Below, in pieces: positions 1-11,999 of a DNA stretch of 64,000 bases (position 1 is its first letter; every line of letters starts with the position of its first letter). Where the stretch lies: positions 416,663 through 480,662 of the forward strand of contig JNVV01000015.1 of the NCBI GenBank assembly GCA_000733355.1. Reading direction: 5' to 3'. The DNA comes from Falciphora oryzae (lineage: Eukaryota > Ascomycota > Sordariomycetes > Magnaporthales > Magnaporthaceae). The position numbers and the translations under genes are program-made. Under the pieces are notes generated by a model. The model saw only the letters and a program-made list of their open reading frames with translations, did not search any database and was not told where the DNA came from.

Positions 1-1592
1 ACCCACATTCCATGACAAGAAACCCTTTGTCGCAGCCCAACTGAGTTGCTTGGCAAACAAGAGAAGAAACAGAACGGAGTCCATATTTTTTTTTTTCCAT
101 CTCGACAAGGTCGAAGGCTGTTGTGGATCGAGGACGATATGATAATTTCATCGGTATTGGAAAAAAGAGAAGAAAAAAAAAAAAAAAAAAAAGAGGAGAG
201 AAGTAAAATTGGCATGAGAAAAATACGAAGACACCACACGCCGGCTGCACTTGCTCCGCCTGCTCGTCTCTATTTTGCACAGGGCTGGACGCCGATCACT
301 GACTTATTAGGGATCCCGGGCGAGCCTCCCTGGCGCGCGCCGGCACCCGGTCCTCCTCCAACTCTGCTCGTCGCGGCAGTCCCTTTTCCTCGGAGCATCG
401 ATTTTTGGGAGGAGGCGTGGTATAGAGAGCTCACTGGAAGCCGTCACACCGCACTCGCTCACTCACTCAACTCACTCGCACAACAAAAAACATTCAACAC
501 CCACACCCTCACGCAAGCCCACCACCATCCAAGTCCACCGTTTCCCATCGGCAAGCCGAAAGGGCTGGCAGCAGCTCTCCGTCCTCCGTTTCTACATACC
601 ATACTCAACGAGAAATCCCGCTGGGGCCCGCATATGCAGTCGCATAGTTACACCCTGAAAACAGGTTTTTGGTCCGCGCCAAAGCCCAGTAGTCCCCAAA
701 AAATGGTCATCCTTTCCCGGCCAGCTCCGCCGGGTTTAGCACGACCGGGGCCTACCCCTGGTGAACGCGCACGACAATGGCTACTGCTTCTACCTGGGAA
801 GAAACTAGGAGGGAAAGTGGTGGGCACTCTCTTCCCGGATAAAGACAGGGCTGACGGAGGCATTTTCTTCCTATTTGATGAGGCAAACATTGATTCTAGT
901 AGTGCCCGGCAGTACGCAGTACATGAGAAACCCCGGTCTCTAGAATCTTCTATCGGGTGGCCCCAAACGGGATCGACGGTGCCGGGCGACAGGAGCGGGA
1001 TGCTCGTTGCTGGCACGGCCGACGGCTGGGCTGGGCTGGGCTGGTTGAGACATGCCGCAGACATGCCGCGCTTTCTTCCGGCAGGCTGACCGGGTGGTGG
1101 AGGTGAAGCCAAACGCTCGAAAATACCAAGCGAGTGCCCGACCAACTGCGATGGCTGCAAGTGAGAGCCCTGTCATGTAGGATAGGATGTAGTATATTGA
1201 CCTGGAGCGCCGCCGTCGGCGACTCCACGTCCGGTACCGCATGGCACGCCCGCCCGCTGCTCATCCGAGATGGGCGAAGAAGGCCCGCTGGGCGAATCCC
1301 ACGGCGCCACGACCATAGCCTGCTGGCCCACTGACATGAATCGACGTGGTGGGTGGTGTTGCTGGGCTGGAGGTAATGGCGGTTACCGTCGCCAATTTCG
1401 ACTGACTGGACGGCGGCATGGGAGCTTGCATAGGCGAGGCACGCAGAGGCGGTATCACATGGTGACGTTGGACTTCTTCCATGGCCGCCAAATATGCAGG
1501 TGGATGAATCTGCACTTGCCAAGCGAGGAGACAGAGCTCCGGTATGTAGAGAGTCGGATGACAGCCATGCATCAGGGCGCTTGGCACGAGGT
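1..1592. other. Left-edge region without a confident gene
   Basis: Long open frames exist here, but they are low-complexity (an A-run near 175-192, pyrimidine tracts) and match no family I know. On the minus strand, 1140-1509 reads as proline- and serine-rich sequence in more than one frame. It could be an extra 3' exon of the DUF3984 gene; see findings. No RNA gene seen. Confidence 0.5.
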
Positions 1593-2825
1593 CTAGAGAA
1601 GTACCTTGGACGCAACACTCAGCAGCCAAGCGGCGTCATGCCAGCCTCCCTCGTCGGCCTTGGGCGGGGGCACCCGCTCTTCCGGGATGCTTGTAATGCC
1701 CTCGAACTGCCTGAGGCCGCTGCGCTTCCGATCCAGAAACCCGTCGGCCGAGACCCCGCCAATAGCTACCTCAACTCCAAGGTCACCCGTAGCGTAGCTC
1801 TCGCCGTCTTCATCATCCTCGTCCGACTCGGCGTCGTTCTCCTCCACCGAGAACAGTCTCCAGCCCAGGACGTTGCCAAACCAGAACCCACCAGAGCCGA
1901 CCTGTTCCCTCTTGACGAGCCGCCGGACGACCGCCTCGTCTTCGATGCTCGTGTCCATCTCGACCGCCTCAAGATTCTCGTCGAGGTTCACAAAGTCAGG
2001 CCCGGCAATCTCGTCAGGTGACTCTGCCTGTCGGTGGCCGCTAAAGTAGCCACCATCCATCGACCGTCGGCGCTCGTCCATGGGCGTCATGACCCTGCTG
2101 TGGGAACGGCTGCCGAGCCGGCTCCCAGGAGGAGACACAGCCACAAAGTCATCGTCCCCAAGGGCCAGGGCAGCAGAGCTTCCCCGCCGGCTATGGTGAC
2201 GGCTGCTAGACCAAAGGCCGTGGTGTTGGTGTTCGCGCTCGCGGGCGAGGTTTCGCTCGAAAGCTGCCTCCTCCAGATCGAGCGGCGCGCCAGCAGGGCC
2301 AGCCAGGCTGGTTGAGCTGGCGCGGGACACGAGCCAGGCCTGGCCCTTGGACTCGCGACACTCGCCGCTCATGACCGCGCCGGCGCGGAACATCCAATCA
2401 CTATCGTTACGGTCCTTGGATGAGAGACCGCCGCCAGCTTCGTCCCTCCGACGCCTAGTGGTGGGCGAAAGGATACCCGAATATTTGTGCTGGCCATCGC
2501 CATTTAACTTCCGCAGATGCAGGTGAGTTGTGGATTTACTCTTGGGGAGGGCCCCGGCGGCTGACTCCGAGTCGTTTCTGGTGTGAGACCTCGACCTCGA
2601 TCGGGCGGGCGAATGCGAGAGGAGGCCCGGCGTAGTCGGGGCAGACTTGCCCTGCAGGTAAGAAGTAGTCCGCACCGGGGGCGCTGTGAGGGCTTCGGCG
2701 AGGTCTTCGGCGTCCCCAATGGGGAGCTTTGTCGTGAGGGGCGCCAGCGTCAGGTGGTTGAGATTGGTGCTAGACCGGTTTTTGCGTCGAGCGTGGCTCG
2801 AATGCTGATTGTACGCGACGTCCAT
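1593..2825 (-). CDS. DUF3984 domain protein
   Basis: A 410-residue protein in one exon. I chose the methionine at 2825 because MDVAYNQHSSHARRKNRSST and the following TNLNHLTLAPLT are how this fungal family usually begins; an in-frame ATG at 3080 would add 85 residues that look like 5' UTR. The chain is basic and serine-rich in the N-terminal half (a TSYLQGKSAPTTPG motif, then RSRSRSH repeats). Its C-terminal half is acidic, with a run of Asp/Glu before GGWHDAAWLLSVASK. No enzyme motif, signal peptide or membrane segment is visible, and the family function is unknown to me. It diverges from ELP1 across about 930 bases. A GT at the end of the last Lys codon could open an intron leading to a downstream exon, so the C-terminus is the least certain part. 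Confidence 0.85.
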   Translation of the reverse strand: MDVAYNQHSSHARRKNRSSTNLNHLTLAPLTTKLPIGDAEDLAEALTAPPVRTTSYLQGKSAPTTPGLLSHSPARSRSRSHTRNDSESAAGALPKSKSTTHLHLRKLNGDGQHKYSGILSPTTRRRRDEAGGGLSSKDRNDSDWMFRAGAVMSGECRESKGQAWLVSRASSTSLAGPAGAPLDLEEAAFERNLAREREHQHHGLWSSSRHHSRRGSSAALALGDDDFVAVSPPGSRLGSRSHSRVMTPMDERRRSMDGGYFSGHRQAESPDEIAGPDFVNLDENLEAVEMDTSIEDEAVVRRLVKREQVGSGGFWFGNVLGWRLFSVEENDAESDEDDEDGESYATGDLGVEVAIGGVSADGFLDRKRSGLRQFEGITSIPEERVPPPKADEGGWHDAAWLLSVASKVLL

Positions 2826-3759
2826 GTTGTGATGATTGGTCCCGGGTCGCGTGTCCGAGTGATATGCCTGTGATTCAATCGCCGTCGTGGCCTTTGAGAG
2901 GCTTCTCAGTGTTACCTCGAGAGCGTGCGTGTTCAAGGGGCGCTTGTCGGTGGATCCTGGTTCTCGCTGCGTCGACGTCGCTGAAGGGTCGAATGCTATT
3001 ACGCGTGGGAAGAGGAGGCCGATTGGATGTTGCCCTGTCAAAACAAAAAAGGGTTTCTCAAGATTTCGGTATAGTCGCAAAGCTGAAGGGATTTGTAACA
3101 GGAATTGAGATCAACCCAGATGGAAACCCAGACCGACGGGCGACTCTTGCCAATTTAGAGTTTGTCGAGGATTTCGAACAGACATGACATGCCACTGCTG
3201 GCCAGCGCCACCCGCAAATCGCCTCACCCACAGCAAATTGTTGGGGCCCTGGAACTCGAGAAACCTGATTCTGCGCTGCCATTGGCCGGCCAGATCTCGG
3301 TGAAGTCAATGCCCCGGCCATCGCCTGGCGCCGTTATGCATCCTCAGCCCCGCCTGATCAGCGTGACCCCACATTTTCGATTTGGACCCGATCTCCCCGG
3401 TGGCCAGAGCTCGCGCGTGTACCCGGTACCTTGCTCGGCCAGCCCGTTTCCTGCCATCCACAGCGACTGCCACGACTGGCTGGATGCGTGTGGCAGTAGC
3501 GGGTACTTACCCCTCCAAATCTGGGGGGCTTCAAAATTTTGACGACGGCCCCCTCCGACGAGTCTCGCCACTGGCCAAGAGGAAAAAGCATCTGAGCTCT
3601 GCGCAGCGCACATGCAAACGACGCGCCAGAGTAGCGCCCAGCAGGTTTGTGAGAGGTGACGACATCGCCGCAGACAACACAGAGAGCGACGCTTGCGAGA
3701 CTCGATCAACCGCGCCGGCCGACGCGGGCCTTGCCACCCCAGCCAGCGTCGCAACCGCC
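2826..3759. promoter_or_regulatory. Divergent promoter between DUF3984 gene and ELP1
   Basis: The two start codons (2825 on minus, 3760 on plus) face away from each other over about 934 bases. No convincing coding frame or TATA box was seen. The interval must hold both 5' UTRs and promoters. Confidence 0.5.
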
Positions 3760-6700
3760 ATGCGAAACCTGCGCAACATCCGACACGACCTGTCCAGGGC
3801 GGAGTCGGATATCAGCGCAGCCTGCTGGGATGCCGGAGCCGACGAGGCCCTGGTCACGTTTGGGCCGACCGAGGCAGAAGCCAGGATAACGCTCGCGAGG
3901 ATCGTGAACCAGTCCGGCTCAGCGACCTTGTAGGTGAAAATACCTGCGCTTCTGGGGGCAGAGAGAAAGAAGGGGAATCTGTACATAGTGCTGACAGGAA
4001 CGCCACTGAAGCGAATATACCCAAATAGCCTCTTGGGATGCTCCAAGTCCAAACCCTGACTTTCTGGTAGACCGTGTCGTAAACCTCCACTACTTCAGCG
4101 ATATCTCGACAACATGCCTCGTACTTGCCGGCGGAGATGTCGTGATTGTCCGAGAGGACCGCACCGGAGGGGATGGTGGCGCGGCACACATTGAGATCGT
4201 CGGGTCCATCGACGCCGGCATCGCGGCGGCCCGATGGTCGTACGACGACGAGCTGCTGGTCCTCGCGACCAACGCGGCCACCGTCATCTTCATGAGCCGC
4301 AGCTTCGACCCCATCACCGAGGTGACCCTGACCGCTGAGGACCTCAAGGCGTCCAAGCACGTCTCGGTCGGCTGGGGCAAAAAGGAGACGCAGTTCCAAG
4401 GAAAGGGCGCCAAGGCCCTGCGCGATCCTACCATACCAGAGAAGGTCGATCAGGGCACGCCAAGCCCGCTCGAGGACGGCCGCACGACTATCAGTTGGAG
4501 GGAGGACGGCGCATACGTCGCCATAAACAGCGTCGAGGCCGGCTCGCGCAGAGTCATCCGCGTCTACACGCGAGAGGGCGTGCTGGACAGTGCCAGTGAG
4601 CCGGTCGATGGCCTGGAGAGCGGCCTCAGCTGGAGACCGTCTGGGAACCTGATGGCTGGCATCCAGCGACTGGGCGATCGCGTTGATGTCGTCTTTTTCG
4701 AGAGGAACGGTCTGAGGCACGGCCGGTTCACTCTCCGGTTCCCCTCGCTTCCGTCCACGGATGTGCCGATACATCTCGAGTGGAACCCGGATTCAACCGT
4801 CCTGGCCGTGAGCTTCGCCGACGTCGTCCAGCTGTGGACAGTGGGCAATTATCACTGGTATCTGAAGCAGGAGCTCCGAACCGGCTCACCCTGCTCAGAC
4901 CTGACTTGGCACCCCGAAAAACCGCTCCGACTTGCGGTGGCTGCAGCGCGTGAGTGAAATTTCCAGAAACCCCTGGATGCTTTCCTGCTTTTCACCTCTG
5001 TTTATCCTGGGCCTAACATAACCTTTATTTTCAGGCGACCTTGTGCAAACGGAATGGGTCTTTCATACGTCAAGGGGTTCTGTGGTTGCGCCACACGATT
5101 TTGGCGCAGTGGCGGTGATAGACGGCAAGACGCTCAAGTTGACGCCTTTCCGCACCGCCAACATGCCGCCACCCATGGCCATGTTTGAGCTCTTGGCAGC
5201 AGAAAGCGTAATTGACGTTGCTTTCACCCCCGACAACTCCCACATGGCCGTGCTACACCACCATGGCGTAGACATCTATGAGTGGCAGACTAAGGCTGGT
5301 CGATCACTGGTCCCTAAAAAGGTGGCCTCTGCCGCTATTAGCAGCAAGGGGGGGACGGAGGGCGTCTCATTGCTCCAAGTCGCATTTTCTGGCCTGCAAG
5401 AATTCTACGTCCTTGGCTCTCAGCAAGGGTCCCCGAGTATCTACATGTATGCACTGGTTGGCGAAGACGCCCAGCTGCTGTCTGCCCAGGACGCCGGCCT
5501 CGTCTCGAGCATACTCGCCCCCGCCAATGGCTCTGCTAGCTCCATCTACGCTCAAGATCGCACAGGGAAGCTTCTGGAGACCTCAGATGAAGGCCAAAAG
5601 CCGCTTCCTTCAAGATTCGTGACGCACCTGCCATGGGTTGAGATCCCCAAGCGTGGTGGCGGCGATTTCCTCGCGGTGGGGCTGTCTCGGCGCGGACATC
5701 TATACGCAAACACACATCAGTTGGCGAAGAACTGCACATCTTTCCTAGTCACAGATGATCACCTTATTTTCACAACCACCAACCATCTGCTGAAACTGGT
5801 GCACCTGACTGGAGTTCATGGTAAGTCTGGACTGGGCGTCGCCTGACGGTTCGAGATCAGGGGTGGAATCAAGGCTGACCGGTCAACAGCAGCAGATCTT
5901 GAGGTGCCGGCGGACGACCCCGAGGCCGACGAGCGCTGCCGAAGCATCGAGCGTGGTGCGAGGCTCGTCACGGCCGTGCCCAGCAACATGAATGTTATCC
6001 TTCAGATGCCGAGAGGAAACCTGGAGACTATCTACCCCCGCGCCATGGTCGTGGCTGGTATACGGCAACTCATCGACGACAAGAACTACTCGAGGGCATT
6101 TGCGTACTGCCGCACGCAGCGAGTTGATATGAACATTCTTTACGACCATCAGCCTGAACAGTTTCTGTCAAATGTCAGCTTGTTTCTGCAACAGCTGGGC
6201 GATACCAGCTACATCGACCTGTTCCTTTCATCATTGAGGTATTTGCCACATCCACTTCAGGTAAACCGACTGGGTATACAGTTCACGCGGCGGCTTTGCT
6301 AATATAAATGTTCACAGAGAGGAGGATGTCACGCAGATCATGTACAAGGACACGAAGAGGCCGAGGAACACGCCTGCTCCTCTTTTTGCTCCTGCTTTCC
6401 AAAGCGGCGCACCAGCGGCTCCTAATTTGGAACCCAAACGGTCAAAAGTAAACACTGTATGTGATGCTGTGCTGGCCGCACTTCAAGTTGGCAAGGCATC
6501 AAACCTGCAGAACATCATCACAGCGAATGTCTGCAAAGACCCGCCTGCGCTAAGTGACGGCCTTCTGGTTGTTGCTGGCCTCATGAAAGAAGACGAGGCG
6601 CTGGCCGAGAAGGCCGTTGAGCACATATGTTTTCTGGTGGACGTCAACAGGCTCTACGACACCGCTCTTGGTCTATACAACCTTGAACTGGCATTGCTGG

Positions 6701-8010
6701 TGGCTCAGCAGTCACAACGAGACCCGAAGGAATACCTCCCCTTCATTCAGAGCCTACACCAGCTGCCAGAGCTGCGGCGCCAGTTCGCTATAGATGATCA
6801 TCTTGACAACCGTGAGAAGGCCCTTGGCCACCTCAAGTCTAGCGGCGACTTCGAGGCGGCGAAGAACTACACGGTCAAACACAACCTCTACCAAGCGGCC
6901 CTGGGCTTGTACAGGTACGAGACTGAGCAATCGCGCGCTCTCATGGCGCTCTATGCCCAGCACCTTGAGACCAAGTCCAAGTTCCGCGAGGCCGGATTGG
7001 CATACGAGCATCTGGGCAGTTTCGCCCAAGCCACGAGCTGCTACCGCTCAGCCGGCACGTCGAGCTGGCGTGAGTGTCTCGCTACCGCGCATCAGCAGCG
7101 CGACCCGGCCCCGCTTTCCAAGGAGGCGCTGGCTGAGCTGGCGGCAGCTCTAGCGGATGCACTGGCCGAGGCTAAAGACTACGCCTCCGCCGCGACCATC
7201 CACCGCGAGTACCTGGATGACGCCGAGGCGGCGGTCCAGTGCCTCTGCAAGGGACACTTCTTCGCCGAGGCGCTGCTCCTCAACGCGAGGGCGGGCGGCT
7301 CGCTCGACGTGGACCGCGGCCTCACGGACGCCTTCGCGGCGTCGACGGAGCTGCTGGCCGACTGCAAGGCGCAGCTCAAGGCGCAGGTGCCGCGCATCCT
7401 GGAACTGCGGCGCAAGGCGGCCGAGGACCCGCTCGGGTTCTACGAGGGCGAGCGGCTGGGCGGCGCAGGAGGTGACGTGCCCGACGACGTGTCGGTGGCG
7501 GCGAGCTCGCGGCTGAGCACGAGCGCGAGCCTGTTCACGCGCTACACGGGCAAGGACGGCAGCGTGGGGACGGCAGGCACGGGCGTCAGCCGGGCGACGA
7601 GCAAGAACCGCAAGCGCGAGGAGAAGAAGCGGGCGCGCGGCCGCAAGGGCACCGTGTACGAGGAGGAGTACCTCGTCAACAGCGTCCGCCGCCTCGTCGA
7701 GCGGGTCGGGTCCGTCGAGGCCGACGGCGTGGCCGCCCTCGTCGCGGCCCTGTTCCGCAGGGGCATGCAGGAGCAGGGCAGGGCTGTGGAGGTGCTGCTG
7801 GCCGAGGTGCTCGAGGGCTGCCGCGTCGCTGTCGCGCAGGTCTGGCCGCCGCCGCAGGAGGTCGGCGGGGTGGCTGGTCTGCAGGCCCCTGCGGCGACGG
7901 CACCGGCTACTGGGGCCGAGGCGGTGATGGAGGCTTCGTTGGAGGCGAGGGTTGCTAAGCAGGAGCCTCCGGTATTGCCGGATATCAAGAAGCTATCTCT
8001 GCTTGGTTGA
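3760..8010 (+). CDS. ELP1: Elongator complex protein 1 (Elp1/Iki3)
   Basis: Largest subunit of Elongator, which starts the 5-carboxymethyl modification of wobble uridine in tRNA. Inferred exons: 3760-3929, 4012-4949, 5035-5820, 5890-6238 and 6318-8010, giving 1311 residues, normal for the family. The first exon begins MRNLRNIRHDLSRAESD, the usual Elp1 start. The join to exon 2 restores IASWDAPSPNPDF and then VNLHYFSD, both family hallmarks. The first half is the WD40 propeller region (SFDPITEVTLT, HVSVGWGKKETQFQGKGAKA). The second half is helical/TPR-like (MYKDTKRPRN near residue 756). A basic stretch near residues 1180-1200 (NRKREEKKRARGRKGT, then VYEEEYL) matches the conserved tRNA-contacting region. 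Intron 1 has a CTGAC branch point 17 bases before its AG. The only soft join is at the CAGCAG repeat at 5887-5892, where one residue could be gained or lost. Its 3' end converges on the uL24m gene within 200 bases. Confidence 0.96.
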
Positions 8011-8206
8011 GCTGGAACTGGACACGGTCCGGATGCTTCTAGTAGAACACATGTGACAAGTCTTGAGACGGGAGAAAAGGAATCAAAAATAGAACAAATG
8101 CTTCGTTGCTTTTCGGAACCCGTTTCTACACAGTATGGAGCGTCACGGCGTGGTAATCTTGAGGGTGGTTTTACAACATTTATGTACAGTAACCTAACGC
8201 AAACGC
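8011..8206. other. Convergent 3' intergenic spacer
   Basis: The 196 bases between the stop codons of ELP1 (+) and the uL24m gene (-). The two 3' UTRs must meet or overlap here, so antisense overlap of the transcripts is likely. No gene seen. Confidence 0.5.
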
Positions 8207-9488
8207 CTATGACGGGGGCGGTTGGCTCGCGGCCGGCAGGTCTGCTGGAGGAGCCGCGACGACGTCCCGGAAGTTTTCGGCGGCAGATTGCGCCTTACTC
8301 CTGTTCCTGGCCATGACCTCGCCGATCTTTGCCAGCATGCTCTTGGTCAGGACGGGCGGCGGCGCGGCGGCCCTGATCTCCCTCTGCATCTTGTTGTACT
8401 CCTGGACCGGGGTGAGCATCGAGTCGGCCATGTCGGCGCGCTTCCTCTTTGCGTCGATCTCGGCCTGCTTCTGCGCGATGTACTCGTCCGTGTGCCTGGT
8501 CCTGAACTTTGAGAAGCGGTTCCGCAACTCGTCGATGACGGATTCCGGGACGGGCGGGACCGAGAGCGTGGGCATGAAGGTCTTCTTCTCGACCTCGATA
8601 CGCAGCGTGTCGGCGGGCTGGTCCTCGTGGTCCTCGGGCGTGCGCTCGGGCCAGGGTATCAGGACGTTTAGCCCGGGGACCATGCGGTTCCACTCGCGGC
8701 GGCCGGTCGGGCGGTCAAAGGTGCGGTCGCGGGCGACGAGCTGCTTGATGACGACGTCGCGGATCTCGCCCGTCTCCGGGTCGCGCAGCGGGTGGACGAG
8801 GCGGACGGCCGAGACGGGCAGGCTCGAGTGGAACTGCGAGGTGCTGGCGCCGCCCGTCTTGTGGCGGAGGAACTCGGGGATGGTGACGTTGACCTGTGAC
8901 GCAGCGGGGGGAAAGGGGGTCAGTTTATGATATGTGGGGGTTTCACCAGCAGCAATAACCAGGAGCGCTTACCATTCCAACCCCCTCAATTTTGAGCGTG
9001 CCCTGCTCCTCGTCAACGCTCTGGATCTTGCCGATCTGGCCCTTGCTGGGCCCGTCCATGACGATGACGCGGTCCCCGGGGACGATACTCGGGTACTTGC
9101 TCCCGCCGGCCCAGGCCCAGCGCTCCTCGAGCTGCCAGTCGAGGGGCTTGAAGGACAGGTTCGCGGCGTCGCGGTCGATGCTGCCCCACGACGGCACGTC
9201 GACCCTCTTCCCCGTCATGCGCGTCTGCCCGGCCTTGTGCAGCGGTTTTCGGGTCCGGGACAGCGATCCCGCGGCGTGGGCCTCGCCGACGTCGCGGCGC
9301 GGGGCTAAGGGCCCCAGATGCCAGTCCTCGCGCCGGGCCACGCGCGCCATGGCCAGGCGGTAGGTGGCTTCTTCGCGCAGCTCCCGCGAGGGGTAGCGCT
9401 GCGGCCGGTCCTCTATCCCTGCGCGCCGGGCGAGGCGCCGTGCGGCCTGGCGCTCGGCCATGGCCGTCCGGCGCGCGAGCATTTCCAT
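8207..9488 (-). CDS. MRPL40: Mitochondrial large-subunit ribosomal protein uL24m (Mrpl40-like)
   Basis: Two exons, 9488-8973 and 8893-8207, encode 400 residues. The intron begins GTAAGC and ends CACAG, and it joins GTLKIEGVGM directly to VNVTIPEFLRHKTGG in phase 0. Exon 1 starts with an Arg/Ala-rich leader lacking acidic residues at its very start, fitting a mitochondrial presequence. Around residues 133-160 a KOW motif (VPGDRVIVMDGPSKGQIGKI) marks the uL24 fold, which binds 23S-type rRNA early in large-subunit assembly. The C-terminal half (NVLIPWPERTP; a basic Gln/Lys helix) is the fungal mitochondrial extension. Product identity is secure at family level; the yeast-style symbol is by homology. 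The 5' leader is T-rich when read on the plus strand. Confidence 0.9.
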
Positions 9489-11999
9489 TTTGGAGGTTTT
9501 TTTTTTTTCTGTCTTTTTCTTTCTTTCGAGCCTTTAGCACCCTCCTCCTCTTTCCAGCGGGTTTCCCAGCCGTCCGGGTCTATTCGTCGTCGCAGTCGGG
9601 GGAGGGTGACGGCTCGGTGGGTGCTCTGGAAGCTCCCCTCACAGGATATCTTCCTCGTCGTCACCTCCACCATCACAGCATTTCGAGAGGCTTGAATTCT
9701 TCCCTCCTTCGCCCCAAAGCGGGTCCTTCCGCTGTGCCGTCCGAGTGGCCAATTTGGTGGGGTGCAGTGGGGCCGTGGTTTAAATGGCCTGGCCCGTGCA
9801 CGAAGACGGAAAGAACACACGAGAGCACGTGCTTGGGCTTTGCGAAGCTCCAGTGACCAATAGAGGCTTGTTCGTCTCGCTGGGCCCTGTGGAAGGATCG
9901 GTGATTCGGTAATTCCCAGTTTTCATTCAAGGGGAAACTCTGCTCCTTTGGACGGTTGGCCCAGAAGTTAGGATCCGACAAGGGCTAGCTGGCTGTGTTG
10001 GATGTTGCTGACCGCCTTCATCATTGAAGCGGCAAACGAGGCTACATGCGGGATACAGTCCGGGCTAGCCGAAATGATGAAAGATCAGAAGATAAAACAC
10101 CACGGACCGAAATAGGTGGTAGCTGCGCCTGCACAACCCGACCCGGGCTGCCACATGCATGAGTCGGCATAGACAGGGCTGACTGACAGCTGCGAGGATA
10201 ACGATGGCATAAATGGTCTGTGGTCATCAATCGGCGGGCATATCAATGTGATTAGCCTGTGCTGCCGGCAAACCCGGCCAAGCCTACGTGCCTCCAAAAA
10301 GGCCAGGCGACCAACCCGAGAGAATCGTCAGGATGAGAGGCCAATCCCATCCATCCTGCTGGCAGCTCAAAAACAAATCGTTCAATGTGCCACATCCATT
10401 TTCTGCGGCTGTCCGCCGCTGCGGCGCCAAGCCCCTAGGAGCGCGGAAGTCCTATCATGGCGTCAGGGAACCCGGAACCAGGACCAGCCCAGCCCATCTA
10501 GGACTTTTTTGGCACAACCCGAACACGCACCTCCACCGGGCGGTGCACGCCTCTCTTATTGCCGTGGCCTGGCCAATTGACGGCACTAGCAGTCCAGGCC
10601 ACGGGACCTTGGGAAGGAGACATTCGTATCGACACTGCTAGATTGCTGGGGGGCTCCGACCTTCTCCATATATCATGTCCCGTTACGACGATTGCCACGC
10701 GTTCTCTGGCTGGCGGGAGCCCTCCTGTGCTGATATTGCCATGTTACCCTGGCCCGGCAGTCTGTGGGAGAGGTTCCATGGTTTGGCGAGCTGGTCTCCG
10801 CCTAGAGGGAGGCGCTCACTCACCACCGTATCATTCCAGAGATGTGAACGCCATGTGCACAAACAAACAAACTCAGGCGCAAAGCTGCCGATCCCGGTGT
10901 GTGCCGACTGTAAGAAAGGGGGCCCATGCGGGAAACATCAGGACCATCCATCAGGCCAGCGAGCTAAAAAGGCTCCGCATGCTGGCCGAGCCTCCTACTC
11001 GGGCCGCCTGTGGTTTCTGTTTTTGTGCAAACGAGGCAGGCCGCCAGCGACGGCCGCTAGAAGAAGAGTCCTTGTGCTGTCAGCCCTTCCTCCCGGAGCA
11101 ACTTTTGTGCTGCTGCTGCTGCTGTTGTCCCAACCGAGATACATGCTACAACGTGCAATGCCTACTCCAAAGTGCATGTCGGCAGACGGCGTGACAGCGC
11201 CAGCCACAGAGGACTGCCCGCTAGTCCTTTGGCCAGAACCAGACTCCACCTAGGACCGACGGCTGGCCGTGCAGGATGCCGGTGCGTCCTCTGTGAAAGT
11301 GAAAGCTTGAGGCTGTAGCGGTTGCAGGTCCCAACTGCACGGCTTTTGATGACTGCGCGTGCGCTCACAGTGAGTCGGCCGGAGTCAATCAATCAATGAT
11401 CCCTGGTCGGTGTGTTCCAGCGCTTTGTCCAGTGGCATCAGCCCGCTGTCAGCCCCCTGAACGTCTGGTCGTTGCTGGCAACAAACCCCCCACTCCACTG
11501 GCGAACCGGCGCTTCTGAGTGGCTGCAACCCGGTTGGATGCCTCAGGAAAAACAGAAGGAAAGAAGAGAAGAAGAAAAAAAAAAGAGAGGCGAGCTCATT
11601 GCCCCAGCAGCCAGCCCAAGCCCAGGCAGCCCGCCCCAGTCCTGTCTGGCCTGCTTGCTCCAGCCCAGCCAGCCAGAAGCCCGGACCAGGCCAGGACCCA
11701 AATCTTTGTCACCCTTCGCTTCCAGCTAACTTCCCCTTCCCTTTCCAGTTCCAGTCCTTTCCCAACGTCAATCCAGACAGAGCCACCCCAATCGGCCCTG
11801 TCTCTTCTTCCTCTTTCTTCAGCAAACCACCGTGCATCATCCCGGCCCTGGCTATTTAATTCCACGGCCGCTTTTTCTTCTGCACATCCTCCTGTCTTTC
11901 CCCATCTCCTCTCACAAGAGGTCGACCTTCTTCTTCCCGTCCTGAAACCCAGCAGCCAACAGATCTCGTCGTCAAACTCGCAAGCGCCCACCAGCAACC
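9489..11999. other. 2.5-kb intergenic region upstream of RHO1
   Basis: Divergent region between the uL24m gene and RHO1. Several overlapping open frames occur in three frames without family resemblance, typical of GC-rich noise. There is a CTG repeat near 11110-11126 and an A/G-rich tract near 11548-11590. From about 11700 to 11999 the plus strand is C/T-rich with AACC just before the RHO1 ATG, as in a long pyrimidine-rich fungal 5' leader. Confidence 0.5.

Noticed and set aside
46..1089. 347-codon open frame at the left edge
   Set aside because: Low-complexity (Lys/Glu run from poly-A, Pro-rich), no family motif and no gene-like start or splice structure.
10559..11253. Two overlapping plus-strand frames of about 200 codons
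   Set aside because: No recognisable motif; codon use and composition look random, and a CTG repeat produces the Cys/Leu runs.
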